Assembly (NCBI RefSeq): GCF_033239625.1 | Contig: NZ_BTCK01000003.1 | Location: 124,001-188,000 of the forward strand | DNA: 64,000 nucleotides | Direction: 5' to 3' | DNA from: Paenibacillus_T sp033239625 | Lineage (GTDB): Bacteria > Bacillota > Bacilli > Paenibacillales > Paenibacillaceae | In this document: positions 1 through 8,580 of the stretch, one piece after another | Position numbering within the stretch: position 1 is the stretch's first letter | Layout of the letters: each line of letters begins with the position of its first letter | Notes under the pieces: generated by a model | The model's database searches: none | What the model saw: the letters and a program-made list of their open reading frames with translations, nothing else | What the model was told of the DNA's origin: nothing | Program-made: the position numbers and the translations under genes

Positions 1-31
1 GCAGCCCTTCTGTATGTGCGAGGTATGCTTC

Positions 32-553
32 TTATGCGCTTGTTGAATTCGAATTGACGATAGCGGGCTTCGTTATTGTTGCTGCTTGTTGTTGGCGCTG
101 CTGCTGCTGGGCGCGGCGTTTGAGAATGAAGCGGTATAGAGCGCTCAGGCCAACCAAGATGACGGCTCCAGCTAAGACTGGGGCGAACAGGAACGACCAG
201 CCGGCGCCTGCAAGGATGACGACGATCGGGTCGGCGCCAGCGGGAGGATGAATCGTACCCGTTACCTGCATCAAGTAGACCGACAAGGCGACTGCAAGAG
301 CAATCGACCAGATATGATTGCCGAATGTGTGATAGACGATAAGACCGGTCAATGCGCTGATTACATGGCCGCCGATGACGTTGCGCGGTCTGGCGAGCGG
401 GCTGTCTGGCAGGGCGAATACGATAACGCACGAAGCGCCGAACGGGGCCATGAGCATCGTCAGATCAGTCGTATTCTCGAATGCGAGCAGTACGAGAACA
501 GCTATGAGTGCCCCAATTGCGGGGAAGAGCGGACGTAGGAAGCGGGTGAACAT
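32..553 (-). CDS. HPP family integral membrane protein
   Basis: A 173-residue protein with about four hydrophobic segments and the family signature HPPAGADP near residues 102-109, which names the HPP family. Some plant and cyanobacterial members are linked to nitrite transport; the substrate here is unknown. The C-terminal tail is Gln/Arg-rich and polar, probably cytoplasmic. The ATG at 553 follows a GGAG on the minus strand at good spacing, and the length is normal for the family, so the gene looks complete. It is divergent from the LysR gene at 673, an arrangement typical of a LysR regulator and its target, so control by that regulator is a reasonable inference. Family call confident; transport role inferred. 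Confidence 0.88.
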   Translation of the reverse strand: MFTRFLRPLFPAIGALIAVLVLLAFENTTDLTMLMAPFGASCVIVFALPDSPLARPRNVIGGHVISALTGLIVYHTFGNHIWSIALAVALSVYLMQVTGTIHPPAGADPIVVILAGAGWSFLFAPVLAGAVILVGLSALYRFILKRRAQQQQRQQQAATITKPAIVNSNSTSA

Positions 554-672
554 AGATTCATTTCTCCTTTACGATGAGCTGTTCCTAATGTTAGCATGTG
601 TGTATCGATTTGAAAAATGAATAAATGCGATGTCTGGTATTTACAATTCGAATGCCAAGGAGGAGGCCTGCC

Positions 673-1551
673 GTGTTCAACGAATTAGATGGCCGGTCCA
701 TTCGTACGTTTCAGGCCGTCATGGAGGAGCGGAGCTTCAGCCGAGCGGCTGACCGACTGGGCTATGTTCAGTCTACCGTGACGACCCATATCGCTCAGCT
801 GGAGAAGTCCAGCGGCAAACGGTTGTTCGACCGGCTGCCGCGAGGCGTAGAGCCGACTGAGGCGGGGCTTGCGCTGGCGCGTTTCGCAGAACAATTCGTC
901 GCGCTCAGTCAGGCGCTGGAGGATGAGCTGAAGCGAACCGAGCTGCCGAGCGGCGTGCTGCGCGTGCGCGCGCTCGAATCGTATTGCGTAGCAAGGCTGC
1001 CGAGGCTGCTTGCTGAATACGCCGAGCGGTTCGAGGAGGTCGAGCTGCAGCTCTCTACGGGATTTTTGCACGATATATGCGAGCGGGTGCTCGACGGACG
1101 GGATGAACTGGGGATTGTACCGCGGGATCCACTGCACGAGGGATTGATTTTTACACCGTTATTGCATGAGGAGATGGTCTGGGTATCGGCACCGGCAGGG
1201 AGCGGGATTCGGCAACGGAAGTACGCCTCTTATATCAGCTACGGCAATCAATGCTACTATCACGGGGTTGGCGAGCAGCTGCTGAGGGAAGCGGGGCATT
1301 CAACTATGGCGCAATTGCAAATGCGCTACCCGAGCATTGAGCTGATTAAGCGGATGGTGCAGGCCGGATACGGTATCTCGCTGCTGCCGCTTGTGAACGT
1401 TGCAGATGAGCTGGGAACGGGACAGCTCTTTCAGCTGGATCTACCAGTGCCTGAGGCGATCGAGCACGGTGTTATTCAATTGCGGGGCAGGCAGCTTCGC
1501 CCTGCGGCGGCGGCTTTTGTGAAATTACTGCGCAGCGGACTTGTCGATTAG
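673..1551 (+). CDS. LysR family transcriptional regulator
   Basis: A 292-residue regulator with an N-terminal winged helix-turn-helix (region around FSRAADRLGYVQSTVTTHI) followed by a periplasmic-binding-protein-like effector domain, the normal LysR layout and length. I choose the GTG at 673 because AAGGAGGAGG ends six bases before it; an ATG 48 bases upstream would add an unconserved extension and has no comparable site. It is divergent from the HPP membrane protein gene, which is its most likely target along with itself. The ligand cannot be told from sequence. Confidence 0.9.
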   Translation: MFNELDGRSIRTFQAVMEERSFSRAADRLGYVQSTVTTHIAQLEKSSGKRLFDRLPRGVEPTEAGLALARFAEQFVALSQALEDELKRTELPSGVLRVRALESYCVARLPRLLAEYAERFEEVELQLSTGFLHDICERVLDGRDELGIVPRDPLHEGLIFTPLLHEEMVWVSAPAGSGIRQRKYASYISYGNQCYYHGVGEQLLREAGHSTMAQLQMRYPSIELIKRMVQAGYGISLLPLVNVADELGTGQLFQLDLPVPEAIEHGVIQLRGRQLRPAAAAFVKLLRSGLVD

Positions 1552-1612
1552 CGTTATTCCGTTATAATAACCAGTAATTGGATTTATTCCATTGCATTGC
1601 GGAGGGATGACG

Positions 1613-2071
1613 GTGAAAACGATCAAGCGAATGATTGAGCACCAAATATGGGCCGATCAACGGCTGCTGGACGCGGTTCGGAAGAGTGGGGGCGGCGGCC
1701 AGGAAGCGCTGCGACTGTTCCGGCATGTCGCCATCGCGGAGCAGGTATGGATCATGAGGCTGAACGGCGAGAACACTGCCCATCTGCAATTGTGGGCGGA
1801 TGATGCGGATGTGGATTCACTCGAAGCGCTGCTAGCGAGCAATGCGCAGAAGTATACGGCTTACCTGGCTTCGCTGACCGAAGAGCAGCTGGATGCCGAT
1901 CTGGCGTATGCGAACCAGAGCGGTGTGCCATTCCGAACGCCGATCCGGGATATCCTGACTCATGTCGCTCTTCACGGGCAGTATCATCGCGGGCAGATTA
2001 ATCGGATCCTGAGGGAAACAGCAGGAGAGCCGCAGGCGCTCGACTATATTTTATTTTCGCGGGAGAATTGA
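1613..2071 (+). CDS. DinB family protein
   Basis: A 152-residue protein of the DinB/YfiT four-helix-bundle family. The metal-binding histidines are visible: one in the FRHVAIAEQVW segment and two in the C-terminal HVALHGQYHRGQ segment. Members are small metal-dependent proteins, some being thiol (bacillithiol) transferases, others of unknown function; many are damage or stress induced. GGAGGG sits six bases before the GTG at 1613, which I prefer over a TTG at 1592 and over the ATG at 1607, which would touch the ribosome site. It lies downstream of the LysR gene on the same strand with a short gap, but nothing shows that they are functionally linked. Confidence 0.85.
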   Translation: MKTIKRMIEHQIWADQRLLDAVRKSGGGGQEALRLFRHVAIAEQVWIMRLNGENTAHLQLWADDADVDSLEALLASNAQKYTAYLASLTEEQLDADLAYANQSGVPFRTPIRDILTHVALHGQYHRGQINRILRETAGEPQALDYILFSREN

Positions 2072-2220
2072 TCGGTTGCAGTTGGATATAGGAGCCCTTT
2101 TCGCTGCATAAGCGAGAGGGGTTGTTGTATTTGTTACGAGGTTGCAAGGAGTGGCGAGATTGAACGATGAGGGGATGAACGTTCATTCGCCCATTGACAG
2201 CTGGAAGTGATGCCCTTATA

Positions 2221-2238
2221 TTTGTTGTACATACAAAA
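2221..2238. promoter_or_regulatory. Probable MarR operator, copy 1
   Basis: The 18 bases TTTGTTGTACATACAAAA lie 27 bases before the marR-type gene. Their reverse complement shares the 15-base string TTTTGTATGTACAAC with the site at 2721, which precedes the transporter gene. A nearly symmetric site repeated before both genes is what a MarR autoregulator-plus-target circuit predicts. Assignment to this MarR is inference. Confidence 0.65.
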
Positions 2239-2265
2239 TAGGAAATCGGAAAAGAGGACACGACC

Positions 2266-2700
2266 ATGAGCGGACCGGACGAAAGCTTCCTGACTAACTG
2301 TTTGTTCTTCACCGCGAATCGGCTAGGCCGCACGATTACGAAGCTGGCGGAGGATGCATTCGCGCCGACTGGGCTTACGCCGATGTACGGGTATTTGATT
2401 CGACTGGCCGTCGGCACGCCGGGCATCACGCAGAAGGAGCTGGCCGAGAAATTGTCGGTTACGCCATCCACGCTAACTCGCTTCGTCGATAAGCTGGAGC
2501 TCAAGGGACTGGTCGAGCGGAAGGTGCAGGGCAAGACCGTGCTCGTCTACGCGACCGCCAAGGGCGAGGGAATGATCGAGACGATCAAGGCTGCGTCACG
2601 GGATTTGCGCAACCGATATGAGGAGCTGCTCGGCAAGGAATTCGCGGATGAGCTCTCGAAGCAACTCGTATTGTCGAGTGGACAATTGGAGAAGCAGTAA
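2266..2700 (+). CDS. MarR family transcriptional regulator
   Basis: A 144-residue winged-helix repressor of MarR type. The recognition region LAEKLSVTPSTLTRFVDKLELKGLVERK and the following wing are typical, and the length is normal. GAGGA precedes the ATG at 2266. It stands directly upstream of an MFS transporter on the same strand, and a near-palindromic site (TTTTGTATGTACAAC and its complement) occurs before each gene. The simplest reading is autorepression plus repression of the transporter, relieved by the transported compound or a related one. The effector is unknown. Confidence 0.9.
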   Translation: MSGPDESFLTNCLFFTANRLGRTITKLAEDAFAPTGLTPMYGYLIRLAVGTPGITQKELAEKLSVTPSTLTRFVDKLELKGLVERKVQGKTVLVYATAKGEGMIETIKAASRDLRNRYEELLGKEFADELSKQLVLSSGQLEKQ

Positions 2701-2720
2701 GCTTTTCCTTGTGCTCAGTA

Positions 2721-2740
2721 TTTTGTATGTACAACCAAAA
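2721..2740. promoter_or_regulatory. Probable MarR operator, copy 2
   Basis: TTTTGTATGTACAACCAAAA between the MarR gene and the MFS gene. It shares 15 contiguous bases with the reverse complement of the site at 2221. It lies 18 bases before the transporter start and just upstream of its ribosome site (GGATGGAG), so a bound regulator could block a promoter here or act as a roadblock to readthrough from marR. Confidence 0.65.
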
Positions 2741-2757
2741 TTGGATGGAGAGAGTGA

Positions 2758-4059
2758 GTGATTACGGTGAAGCTTGAGCCGCAAACAGAAGCAGCCGCAA
2801 AGAGACAGAGGCTGCCTCGTATGCATTATGGATGGGTTGTCGTCGCCGTTACATTCGTCACGCTGCTCGTTTCAGCGGGCGTCCGTTCCATGCCAAGCAT
2901 CTTCATGCTGAGCTTCGAGCAGGATTTCGGCTGGAGCCGCGGGGGCATCTCAAGCGTTGTGTCGCTTGGTATTTTCCTCTACGGGCTTGTTGGTCCGTTC
3001 TCGGCATCGTTCCTGGAGCGGTTCGGCGTGCGCCGCGTCATGCTGTTCTCGATCGGCTTATTGGCCGCGGGCCTTGCGGTCACGCCGCTCATGACGGCGC
3101 TCTGGCAGTTTGAAATACTGTGGGGCGTTATCACAGGGATCGCAACAGGTTTCATGGCGAATGTGCTCGGGGTAACGGTCTCGAACAAATGGTTCGCGAA
3201 GAGAAGAGGGCTTGTCGTCGGTATGCTGACCGCCAGTGCGGCGACGGGGCAATTGCTGTTTCTGCCGCTGCTGGCTCGCATTACCGTGGAGGCAGGGTGG
3301 AAATCAGCCGTCTATACAGCGGTCGCTGTGCTCGTCGTGCTGCTGCTGATCGTCGCCGTCTTCATGCGGAACCATCCTTCGGATGTCGGGGCGGCTCCTT
3401 ATGGATCGAGTGAAATGGTTCAGCCGACTCCTTTCCGAGGCAAGCTGTTCTTGGCGCCGCTGCTGGCTCTCCGTTCGGCGCTGGGGAACAAATCGTTCTG
3501 GCTGCTCGCCGGCACGTTCTTCTTCTGCGGTTATTCGACGAATGGTCTGATCGGTACGCATCTTATTCCGGCGTGCGGCGATTTCGGGATCACCGAGGTG
3601 ACGGCGGCGAGTCTGCTTGCTCTTATGGGGCTGTTCGATCTGTTCGGCACAACGTTATCGGGTTGGTTATCCGATCGGTTCGACAGCCGCTGGCTGCTCG
3701 TCTGGTATTACGGGCTGCGCGGCTTATCGCTGCTGTTCCTGCCTTATGCGCTAAGCGCCGGACCAACGGAGCTGCTCCTCTTCAGCGTATTCTACGGATT
3801 GGACTGGATCGCGACAGTGCCGCCAACGGTGAAACTCGCGACGCAGGAGTTCGGCAAGGAGCGTTCGGGGATGATATTCGGCTGGGTGGTTGTCGCGCAT
3901 CAGATCGGCGCTTCGACCGCCGCATATGGCTCTGGAGCGATTCGCGACTGGCTGGGCTCATATTCGCCAGCGTTCGTCTCTGCAGGCTTCGTCTGCCTGT
4001 TCGCAGCTGTTATCTCGACACGCATCGGTCGGAAGAAGACTGCTGTCTCGGCGCAGTAA
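2758..4059 (+). CDS. MFS transporter, monocarboxylate/oxalate-formate antiporter-like
   Basis: A 433-residue major facilitator with about twelve membrane segments and a central cytoplasmic loop near residues 215-235. The N-terminal part (MHYGWVVVAVTFVTLL, GWSRGGISSVVSL, GLVGPFSASFLERFGVRR) matches the branch often annotated as oxalate/formate or monocarboxylate antiporters. The second-half loop motif GWLSDRFDSRW is intact. The GTG at 2758 is seven bases after GGATGGAG. The MarR gene is 57 bases upstream and shares a duplicated operator with it, so inducible import or efflux of a small acid is likely. The substrate cannot be set from sequence. Confidence 0.88.
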   Translation: MITVKLEPQTEAAAKRQRLPRMHYGWVVVAVTFVTLLVSAGVRSMPSIFMLSFEQDFGWSRGGISSVVSLGIFLYGLVGPFSASFLERFGVRRVMLFSIGLLAAGLAVTPLMTALWQFEILWGVITGIATGFMANVLGVTVSNKWFAKRRGLVVGMLTASAATGQLLFLPLLARITVEAGWKSAVYTAVAVLVVLLLIVAVFMRNHPSDVGAAPYGSSEMVQPTPFRGKLFLAPLLALRSALGNKSFWLLAGTFFFCGYSTNGLIGTHLIPACGDFGITEVTAASLLALMGLFDLFGTTLSGWLSDRFDSRWLLVWYYGLRGLSLLFLPYALSAGPTELLLFSVFYGLDWIATVPPTVKLATQEFGKERSGMIFGWVVVAHQIGASTAAYGSGAIRDWLGSYSPAFVSAGFVCLFAAVISTRIGRKKTAVSAQ

Positions 4060-4166
4060 AATACACAAAAGTACACTATCCCGTCTTGAGGACTAGAATG
4101 GCCAAGAAAGAGCACAAAATTTGCTTATCCCGCCATTGGAGCGGAGACGGCAAGGTTAGAGCATAA

Positions 4167-4205
4167 AAAAGTACCCTATCCCTGCATACAGGATAGGGTA
4201 CTTTT
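4167..4205. terminator. Bidirectional rho-independent terminator
   Basis: A 15-base-pair perfect stem (AAAAGTACCCTATCC and its complement) with a nine-base loop, flanked by A and T runs. It lies between the MFS gene and the convergent pirin gene and would serve both. Confidence 0.9.
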
Positions 4206-4251
4206 GCGCAACATTGCACCTTCGATGTATCGCAAACTACGCCAGCCTAGA

Positions 4252-5133
4252 TTAGAAGTTCGGGTCGCCCATTTTGCCGTCTTGGAAGTCATTGTAGGCT
4301 TGGATCAGCTCTTCGCGGCTGTTCATGACGAACGGACCGTGTTGTACGATCGGCTCGTCGATCGGCTCGCCGCTCAGTATGATGACGAGCGTATCATCCG
4401 TGTGGCCTTCAATGACAATCTCGCCGGCTTCGTTGTCGAACAAGACGAAGTCGCCTGCGATTGCTTGTTTCGCTCCATTGATCTTCACTGCGCCTTTCAG
4501 GACGAGCGCAGCCGTATTATGCGAGGCTGGGAGCTCGAACTGCGCCCGGCCGCCCGTCTGGAAGGCGATGTCGAACAGGTTAATCGGCGTGAATGTCTTC
4601 GCTGGTCCTTGAACACCGTTATATTCGCCTGCGATGATGCGAACTTTGCCGCCGTTATCCGGGAGCGACACATAGCCCATTTGGCTTTTCAACAGCTCTT
4701 GGTAACGAGGGGCGTGCATTTTGTGCTCGCGAGGCAGGTTGACCCACAGCTGAATCATATGGAACAAGCCGCCTCGTTTCCCGAATTCACGCTCGTGATA
4801 TTCCTTGTGCAGCAGTCCGGAGGCAGCCGTCATCCATTGGACGTCGCCAGGACCGACGATGCCGTGGTTGCCGAAGCTGTCGTGATGCTCGACGTAACCG
4901 TCATACGCGATCGTTACCGTCTCGAAGCCGCGGTGCGGGTGCGCGCCGACGCCTCTTACATGCGGGCTTGGCGGAAACTCATATGGTGCATTATAGTCGA
5001 GCAGGATGAACGGGCTGATGCGCCATGCGAAGTTATTGCCTCCAGGAAAATAGTTCGAAACTCGGAATCCGTCGCCCACCATATGGAATGGAGCGCCATG
5101 GTAAATGCCTTCAACGCTGCGATAGGTTGTCAT
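4252..5133 (-). CDS. Pirin family protein
   Basis: A 293-residue bicupin of the pirin family. The metal ligands of human pirin have clear counterparts in the N-terminal cupin: H65 and H67 (in AHPHRGFET) and H109 and E111 (in LLHKEYH). The C-terminal cupin region is present and the length is normal. Some bacterial pirins have quercetinase activity, others are redox-linked regulators; the role here is not known. I take the ATG at 5133 (AAAGGAG ten bases before it); a TTG two codons upstream is possible. The gene is monocistronic between a terminator and a large palindromic operator, which suggests induction by electrophile or quinone-type stress. Confidence 0.9.
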   Translation of the reverse strand: MTTYRSVEGIYHGAPFHMVGDGFRVSNYFPGGNNFAWRISPFILLDYNAPYEFPPSPHVRGVGAHPHRGFETVTIAYDGYVEHHDSFGNHGIVGPGDVQWMTAASGLLHKEYHEREFGKRGGLFHMIQLWVNLPREHKMHAPRYQELLKSQMGYVSLPDNGGKVRIIAGEYNGVQGPAKTFTPINLFDIAFQTGGRAQFELPASHNTAALVLKGAVKINGAKQAIAGDFVLFDNEAGEIVIEGHTDDTLVIILSGEPIDEPIVQHGPFVMNSREELIQAYNDFQDGKMGDPNF

Positions 5134-5180
5134 CTTCAATCGTCTCCTTTATGTCTAATTTCATGTCCTCGACATTTGAT

Positions 5181-5216
5181 ATCTTTAATTTAAGATAATT
5201 ATCTTGATTTAAAGAT
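5181..5216. promoter_or_regulatory. Double palindromic operator upstream of the pirin gene
   Basis: Two 16-base near-palindromes, ATCTTTAATTTAAGAT and ATCTTGATTTAAAGAT, separated by AATT, together form a larger symmetric site 48 bases before the pirin start. The ATCT...AGAT form resembles sites of quinone-sensing MarR-type repressors (MhqR/YodB group) of Bacillus. The cognate regulator is not identified in the window. Confidence 0.6.
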
Positions 5217-5273
5217 AATCCAAATGAACGGTTCTGTCAAGCGAGCAGCTTGAGCCACCAGAGTAGAGTCTCA

Positions 5274-5395
5274 TAGGTGCAAAAATGCACCAACCGTGTC
5301 GCTCGAATCATATCCGCGCCTTGTAGGTGCAAAAATGCAACTACCACGCCGCTCAAACCCGTATCCGCGCCTGATAGGTGCAAATATAAACCTAT
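5274..5395. repeat. Three tandem 50-51 base repeats with a TAGGTGCAAAAATGCA core
   Basis: The core TAGGTGCAAAAATGCA starts at 5274 and 5324, and a diverged copy (TAGGTGCAAATATAAACCTA) at 5375. The shared flank TATCCGCGCCT precedes the last two copies. The period is 50-51 bases. The core is partly self-complementary (TAGGT...ACCTA and TGCA...TGCA). No coding function is apparent. The spacing is too short and the copies too diverged for a CRISPR array. Confidence 0.7.
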
Positions 5396-5420
5396 TCGCG
5401 CCGTTCCACACACGGAACGC

Positions 5421-5461
5421 AAAAAGCGCCGGAGCTGCCACAGGGGCAGCTTCCGGCGTTT
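5421..5461 (-). terminator. Rho-independent terminator of the MMPL transporter gene
   Basis: On the minus strand a GC-rich hairpin (AACGCCGGAAGCTGCC pairing with GGCAGCTCCGGCGCT, one bulge) is followed by a T run. It starts immediately after the transporter stop codon. Confidence 0.88.
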
Positions 5462-5463
5462 CA

Positions 5464-7848
5464 TTAATGGTGACTCGCAACTTTTGCTTTTGCTTTCATG
5501 CTGGTGTGCTGCTCCTGCACATTCAGTTCGGCGATCAATTTATCGCCTTCGACGTCGAGGTTCGGCAGCAGTCGGTCGAGCCAGCGAGGCAGGCTCCATG
5601 CCCGGTCGCTGAACACAGCCATGATCGCTGGCACAAGCGTCATGCGGACGATGAATGCATCGATCAGAATGCCGATTGCAAGTGCGAAGCCGATCTGTTT
5701 GATCATAATGTCATGCGTCATGATGAAGCCGGCGAATACGGACACCATGATGACCGCTGCGGCCAACACGACGCGGCTTGCTTGTTCATAGCCGGATACG
5801 ACGCTGGCCGTACCTTTGTGCCCGTGTACATAGGATTCGCGCATGGAGCTGACGAGGAACACTTGATAGTCCATCGCCAGACCGTACAGAATACCTGTAA
5901 CCATGATCGGCATGAAGCTCAGCAATGGCCCGCCGGTATCGAAGCCGAACAGGGAGTGAACCCATCCCCATTGGAATACGGCTGTCGTAATACCGAACGT
6001 TGCGAGAATACTAAGCAGGAAGCCGATCGTCGCCTTGATCGGCACGATGATCGAACGGAAGACGAGCAGCAGAATAATGAGCGACAGAATGACGATAATG
6101 CCCACGTAAAGCGGGAATACTTCGGCGAGCTTCTCCGACATGTCGATGTTAATAGCGGTAAAGCCCGTTACGCCAATGTTTACGTCGCTTGCCTGCGCGA
6201 TAGCCGATTCCGGATCGCGCAGGTCTGCAACGAGATTTTTGGTCGTCGAATCGGTAGGACCGGATTTCGGGATAAGGCTAATAATAGCCAGGTCACCGGT
6301 CTGATTAATGCCCATCGGATTAACGATCAGCACATCTTCATGCTGCTGGAGCCCTTGTACGAGACTGCCCAGCACCTCTTGCGTTACTTTGCCATCTGCG
6401 GCATTCGGTCTAGCGACCAGCAGCAGCGGGCCGTTGAATCCTTCTCCGAATCCTTCGGAGATCGCATCATAGCTCTGTCTAGTATCCGTATCAAGGTTCG
6501 CGGTCGCACCGGATGGAATGCCCATCTCCATCTTCGTTACCGGAATCGCTGCTGCGCCGAGGACGACGACAGAAGCAACGATAATCAGCCAGCGATATTT
6601 CACGGTGCCGCTTGCCCAGCGATGTGCAAAGCCATTGTTAGCTGCGGAGCGGTTAGTGCTCGCTGCTTTCTTACGCGCCTTCTCCGAGCAGATTCGTTCG
6701 CCAACAAGGCCGAGAAGCGCAGGGAGCAGCGTGAGCGCAATGAGTACGTTGATGAATACGCTCGCTGCTGCGACAAGCGCCATGGTCGACAAGAACGCAA
6801 TGCCGATAACGAGCATGCCGCACAGTGCAATAATGACAGTCAATCCTGCGAAAAATACCGCGCTGCCCGCCGTACCAATCGCCCGGCTTGCCGCTTCGCG
6901 AGCGCTGAGGCCTTGATCAAGCATCATGCGGCGCTGACGATTCACGATAAACAAGCAATAGTCGATGCCGACCGCTAGGCCGACCATTAATGCGAGCGCA
7001 GGCGTTACATCGGTCATGCCGATGAACTTCGAGAAGGCATACGCGCCGCCGACGCTGATGCCGACACCCAGCAATGCTGTGAGCAGCGGCAGGCCGGCTG
7101 CGACGACCGAGCCAAGCGTAATGAACAATACGATCGCTGCAACGATAATACCGATACCCTCAGTTGCGCCGACTGCCGGTTTCGACGACAGGGAGTCGCT
7201 TGGCAGTGCTTTGATGCCCAATCCGCTTTGCTCAACGGCCGTGACCGTATTAATCACGCTGTCGATGACTTCTTGCGGCAGATCCATTTGCTGAACGGTG
7301 AATTGGAATTGGAACAGTGCAATATTGCCGTCCGCCGAAAGTGTAACGCCGATGACTGGAGCGCCATCGACGATCAGCGGTCCGACAGCCATCGCGCCAG
7401 CGTCAGTCGCCTGCTGCTGACTGCTGTCCGCCGCCGCTGCTTGCTGCTGTTGGCTTCCGTCTGCGGCGGCGCTTTGAGTCTGATCCGCATTCGATGCCGC
7501 AGCTGCTTCGGTGGCTAATTTGGCCTGATTAATGACATACTCGAGATTATAAACATCATTGACTGCCTTGCTGAGCGCAGCCGCTCTCTCCGGCGTGTCT
7601 AACCGCTCGCCGCTTGGCGCCTCGAACACGACGCTCGCTTGACCGCCCGATGCTTCGGGCAATTCCGCTGCCAGCTGGTCGAGCACCTTCTGAGACTCGG
7701 TGCCCTCAATCTTCATCTCCGAGCCGACATGGATACCGTTGATGCCGATGAGCGCAAGCACGACGCCAAGAATGGCGATCCAGCTTACAATGAACGCCCA
7801 TGGCTTGTTGTAGGCCGACTTGCCGATTTTGTACAGGAATGTAGACAT
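5464..7848 (-). CDS. MMPL family RND transporter (YdfJ-like)
   Basis: A 794-residue membrane protein with two repeats, each an N-terminal helix, an extracytoplasmic loop and five clustered helices, the MMPL/RND layout with about twelve membrane segments. Segments such as VGIDYCLFIVNRQRR and GLAMDYQVFLVSSMRE are the paired conserved TM4/TM10 regions with the buried acidic residue (the D of GIDY and MDY) used for proton coupling. The first outer loop holds a Gln/Ala/Ser-rich low-complexity stretch around residues 115-150. The TetR gene lies 65 bases upstream on the same strand, so an inducible exporter of a hydrophobic or toxic compound is likely. Substrate unknown. Confidence 0.9.
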   Translation of the reverse strand: MSTFLYKIGKSAYNKPWAFIVSWIAILGVVLALIGINGIHVGSEMKIEGTESQKVLDQLAAELPEASGGQASVVFEAPSGERLDTPERAAALSKAVNDVYNLEYVINQAKLATEAAAASNADQTQSAAADGSQQQQAAAADSSQQQATDAGAMAVGPLIVDGAPVIGVTLSADGNIALFQFQFTVQQMDLPQEVIDSVINTVTAVEQSGLGIKALPSDSLSSKPAVGATEGIGIIVAAIVLFITLGSVVAAGLPLLTALLGVGISVGGAYAFSKFIGMTDVTPALALMVGLAVGIDYCLFIVNRQRRMMLDQGLSAREAASRAIGTAGSAVFFAGLTVIIALCGMLVIGIAFLSTMALVAAASVFINVLIALTLLPALLGLVGERICSEKARKKAASTNRSAANNGFAHRWASGTVKYRWLIIVASVVVLGAAAIPVTKMEMGIPSGATANLDTDTRQSYDAISEGFGEGFNGPLLLVARPNAADGKVTQEVLGSLVQGLQQHEDVLIVNPMGINQTGDLAIISLIPKSGPTDSTTKNLVADLRDPESAIAQASDVNIGVTGFTAINIDMSEKLAEVFPLYVGIIVILSLIILLLVFRSIIVPIKATIGFLLSILATFGITTAVFQWGWVHSLFGFDTGGPLLSFMPIMVTGILYGLAMDYQVFLVSSMRESYVHGHKGTASVVSGYEQASRVVLAAAVIMVSVFAGFIMTHDIMIKQIGFALAIGILIDAFIVRMTLVPAIMAVFSDRAWSLPRWLDRLLPNLDVEGDKLIAELNVQEQHTSMKAKAKVASHH

Positions 7849-7913
7849 ACGGTGTGGTCCTCTCCTTGTTTATCTATATAACTGCGATGCTCAGACAAGC
7901 GGCTCGAGGCCGA

Positions 7914-8528
7914 CTAAAAGCCGTTGCTCAAGTGCCTGAACATGTCTTCCAAATACTGATCGAACGTTATCATGTCCGGTGCACCTTCGTCTTGCTCGCC
8001 GGGCAGTCGGACGTTCAGTTCGCTGTTGAGCAGCGGCAGTGCCGCACCGTACATCGCGCCTGCAAGCAGATGCGTATAGAACTCGGAATGGCGTCCGCGT
8101 GAACAGCGGCTTAGAACGTGCTGCGCCTTCTTCTGAAACTGATGGAAGATCGTCAGAATGTAAGGCTCCAGCGTTGGAAACTGCTCGGACAGCTTCACAA
8201 GCTTGCGCATCGTCTTGATCTGCTCGACGGTGAACTGCATTCGCATGAGTTGGTGAAGAATATCGACCATGGACCCGTTGTCGGACAGACTCTCGATTAA
8301 GTCCTCTTCGTCAGGAGCGCCTTTGAATATGACGGCCGCCGCTGCGACAGCTTCTTCTTTGCAGGAAAAATGGTTCGCGAACGTCCGTCTCGAATAGCCG
8401 GCACGCTGCACAATATCCTCGACGGTGAAGCCGTCTAAACCTTTGTCGAGGGCAAGCTCGAATGCTGCTTCGGCAAGCGCGCTGGCAGTTGCCTCTTTCT
8501 TGATGTCCCGCAGGCTCTGCTTATTCAT
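7914..8528 (-). CDS. TetR family transcriptional regulator
   Basis: A 204-residue regulator with an N-terminal TetR helix-turn-helix (GFTVEDIVQRAGYSRRTFANHFSCKEE) and a helical ligand domain. It precedes the MMPL exporter gene on the same strand, so the pair probably forms one operon repressed by its own product. Two tandem 15-base near-palindromes lie 50-85 bases upstream. The AGGAGGT on the minus strand is 14 bases from the ATG, longer than usual; an ATT two codons upstream would be better spaced but is a rare start. Confidence 0.9.
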   Translation of the reverse strand: MNKQSLRDIKKEATASALAEAAFELALDKGLDGFTVEDIVQRAGYSRRTFANHFSCKEEAVAAAAVIFKGAPDEEDLIESLSDNGSMVDILHQLMRMQFTVEQIKTMRKLVKLSEQFPTLEPYILTIFHQFQKKAQHVLSRCSRGRHSEFYTHLLAGAMYGAALPLLNSELNVRLPGEQDEGAPDMITFDQYLEDMFRHLSNGF

Positions 8529-8580
8529 CGTAATATCGGTTCACCTCCTGCCCAGCGTTCACACATCATTAACTATATTA

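Noticed and set aside
4204..5193. A 329-residue plus-strand frame opposite the pirin gene
   Set aside because: It is the antisense shadow of a clear pirin gene with conserved metal ligands; it has no family features and the composition is a codon reflection.
5274..5395. CRISPR-like array
   Set aside because: Only three diverged copies, repeat core short and partly palindromic, spacers not unique and no cas genes.
5296..6978. A 560-residue plus-strand frame opposite the MMPL gene
   Set aside because: Shadow of the MMPL exporter; low-complexity His/Asp/Arg content and no start context.
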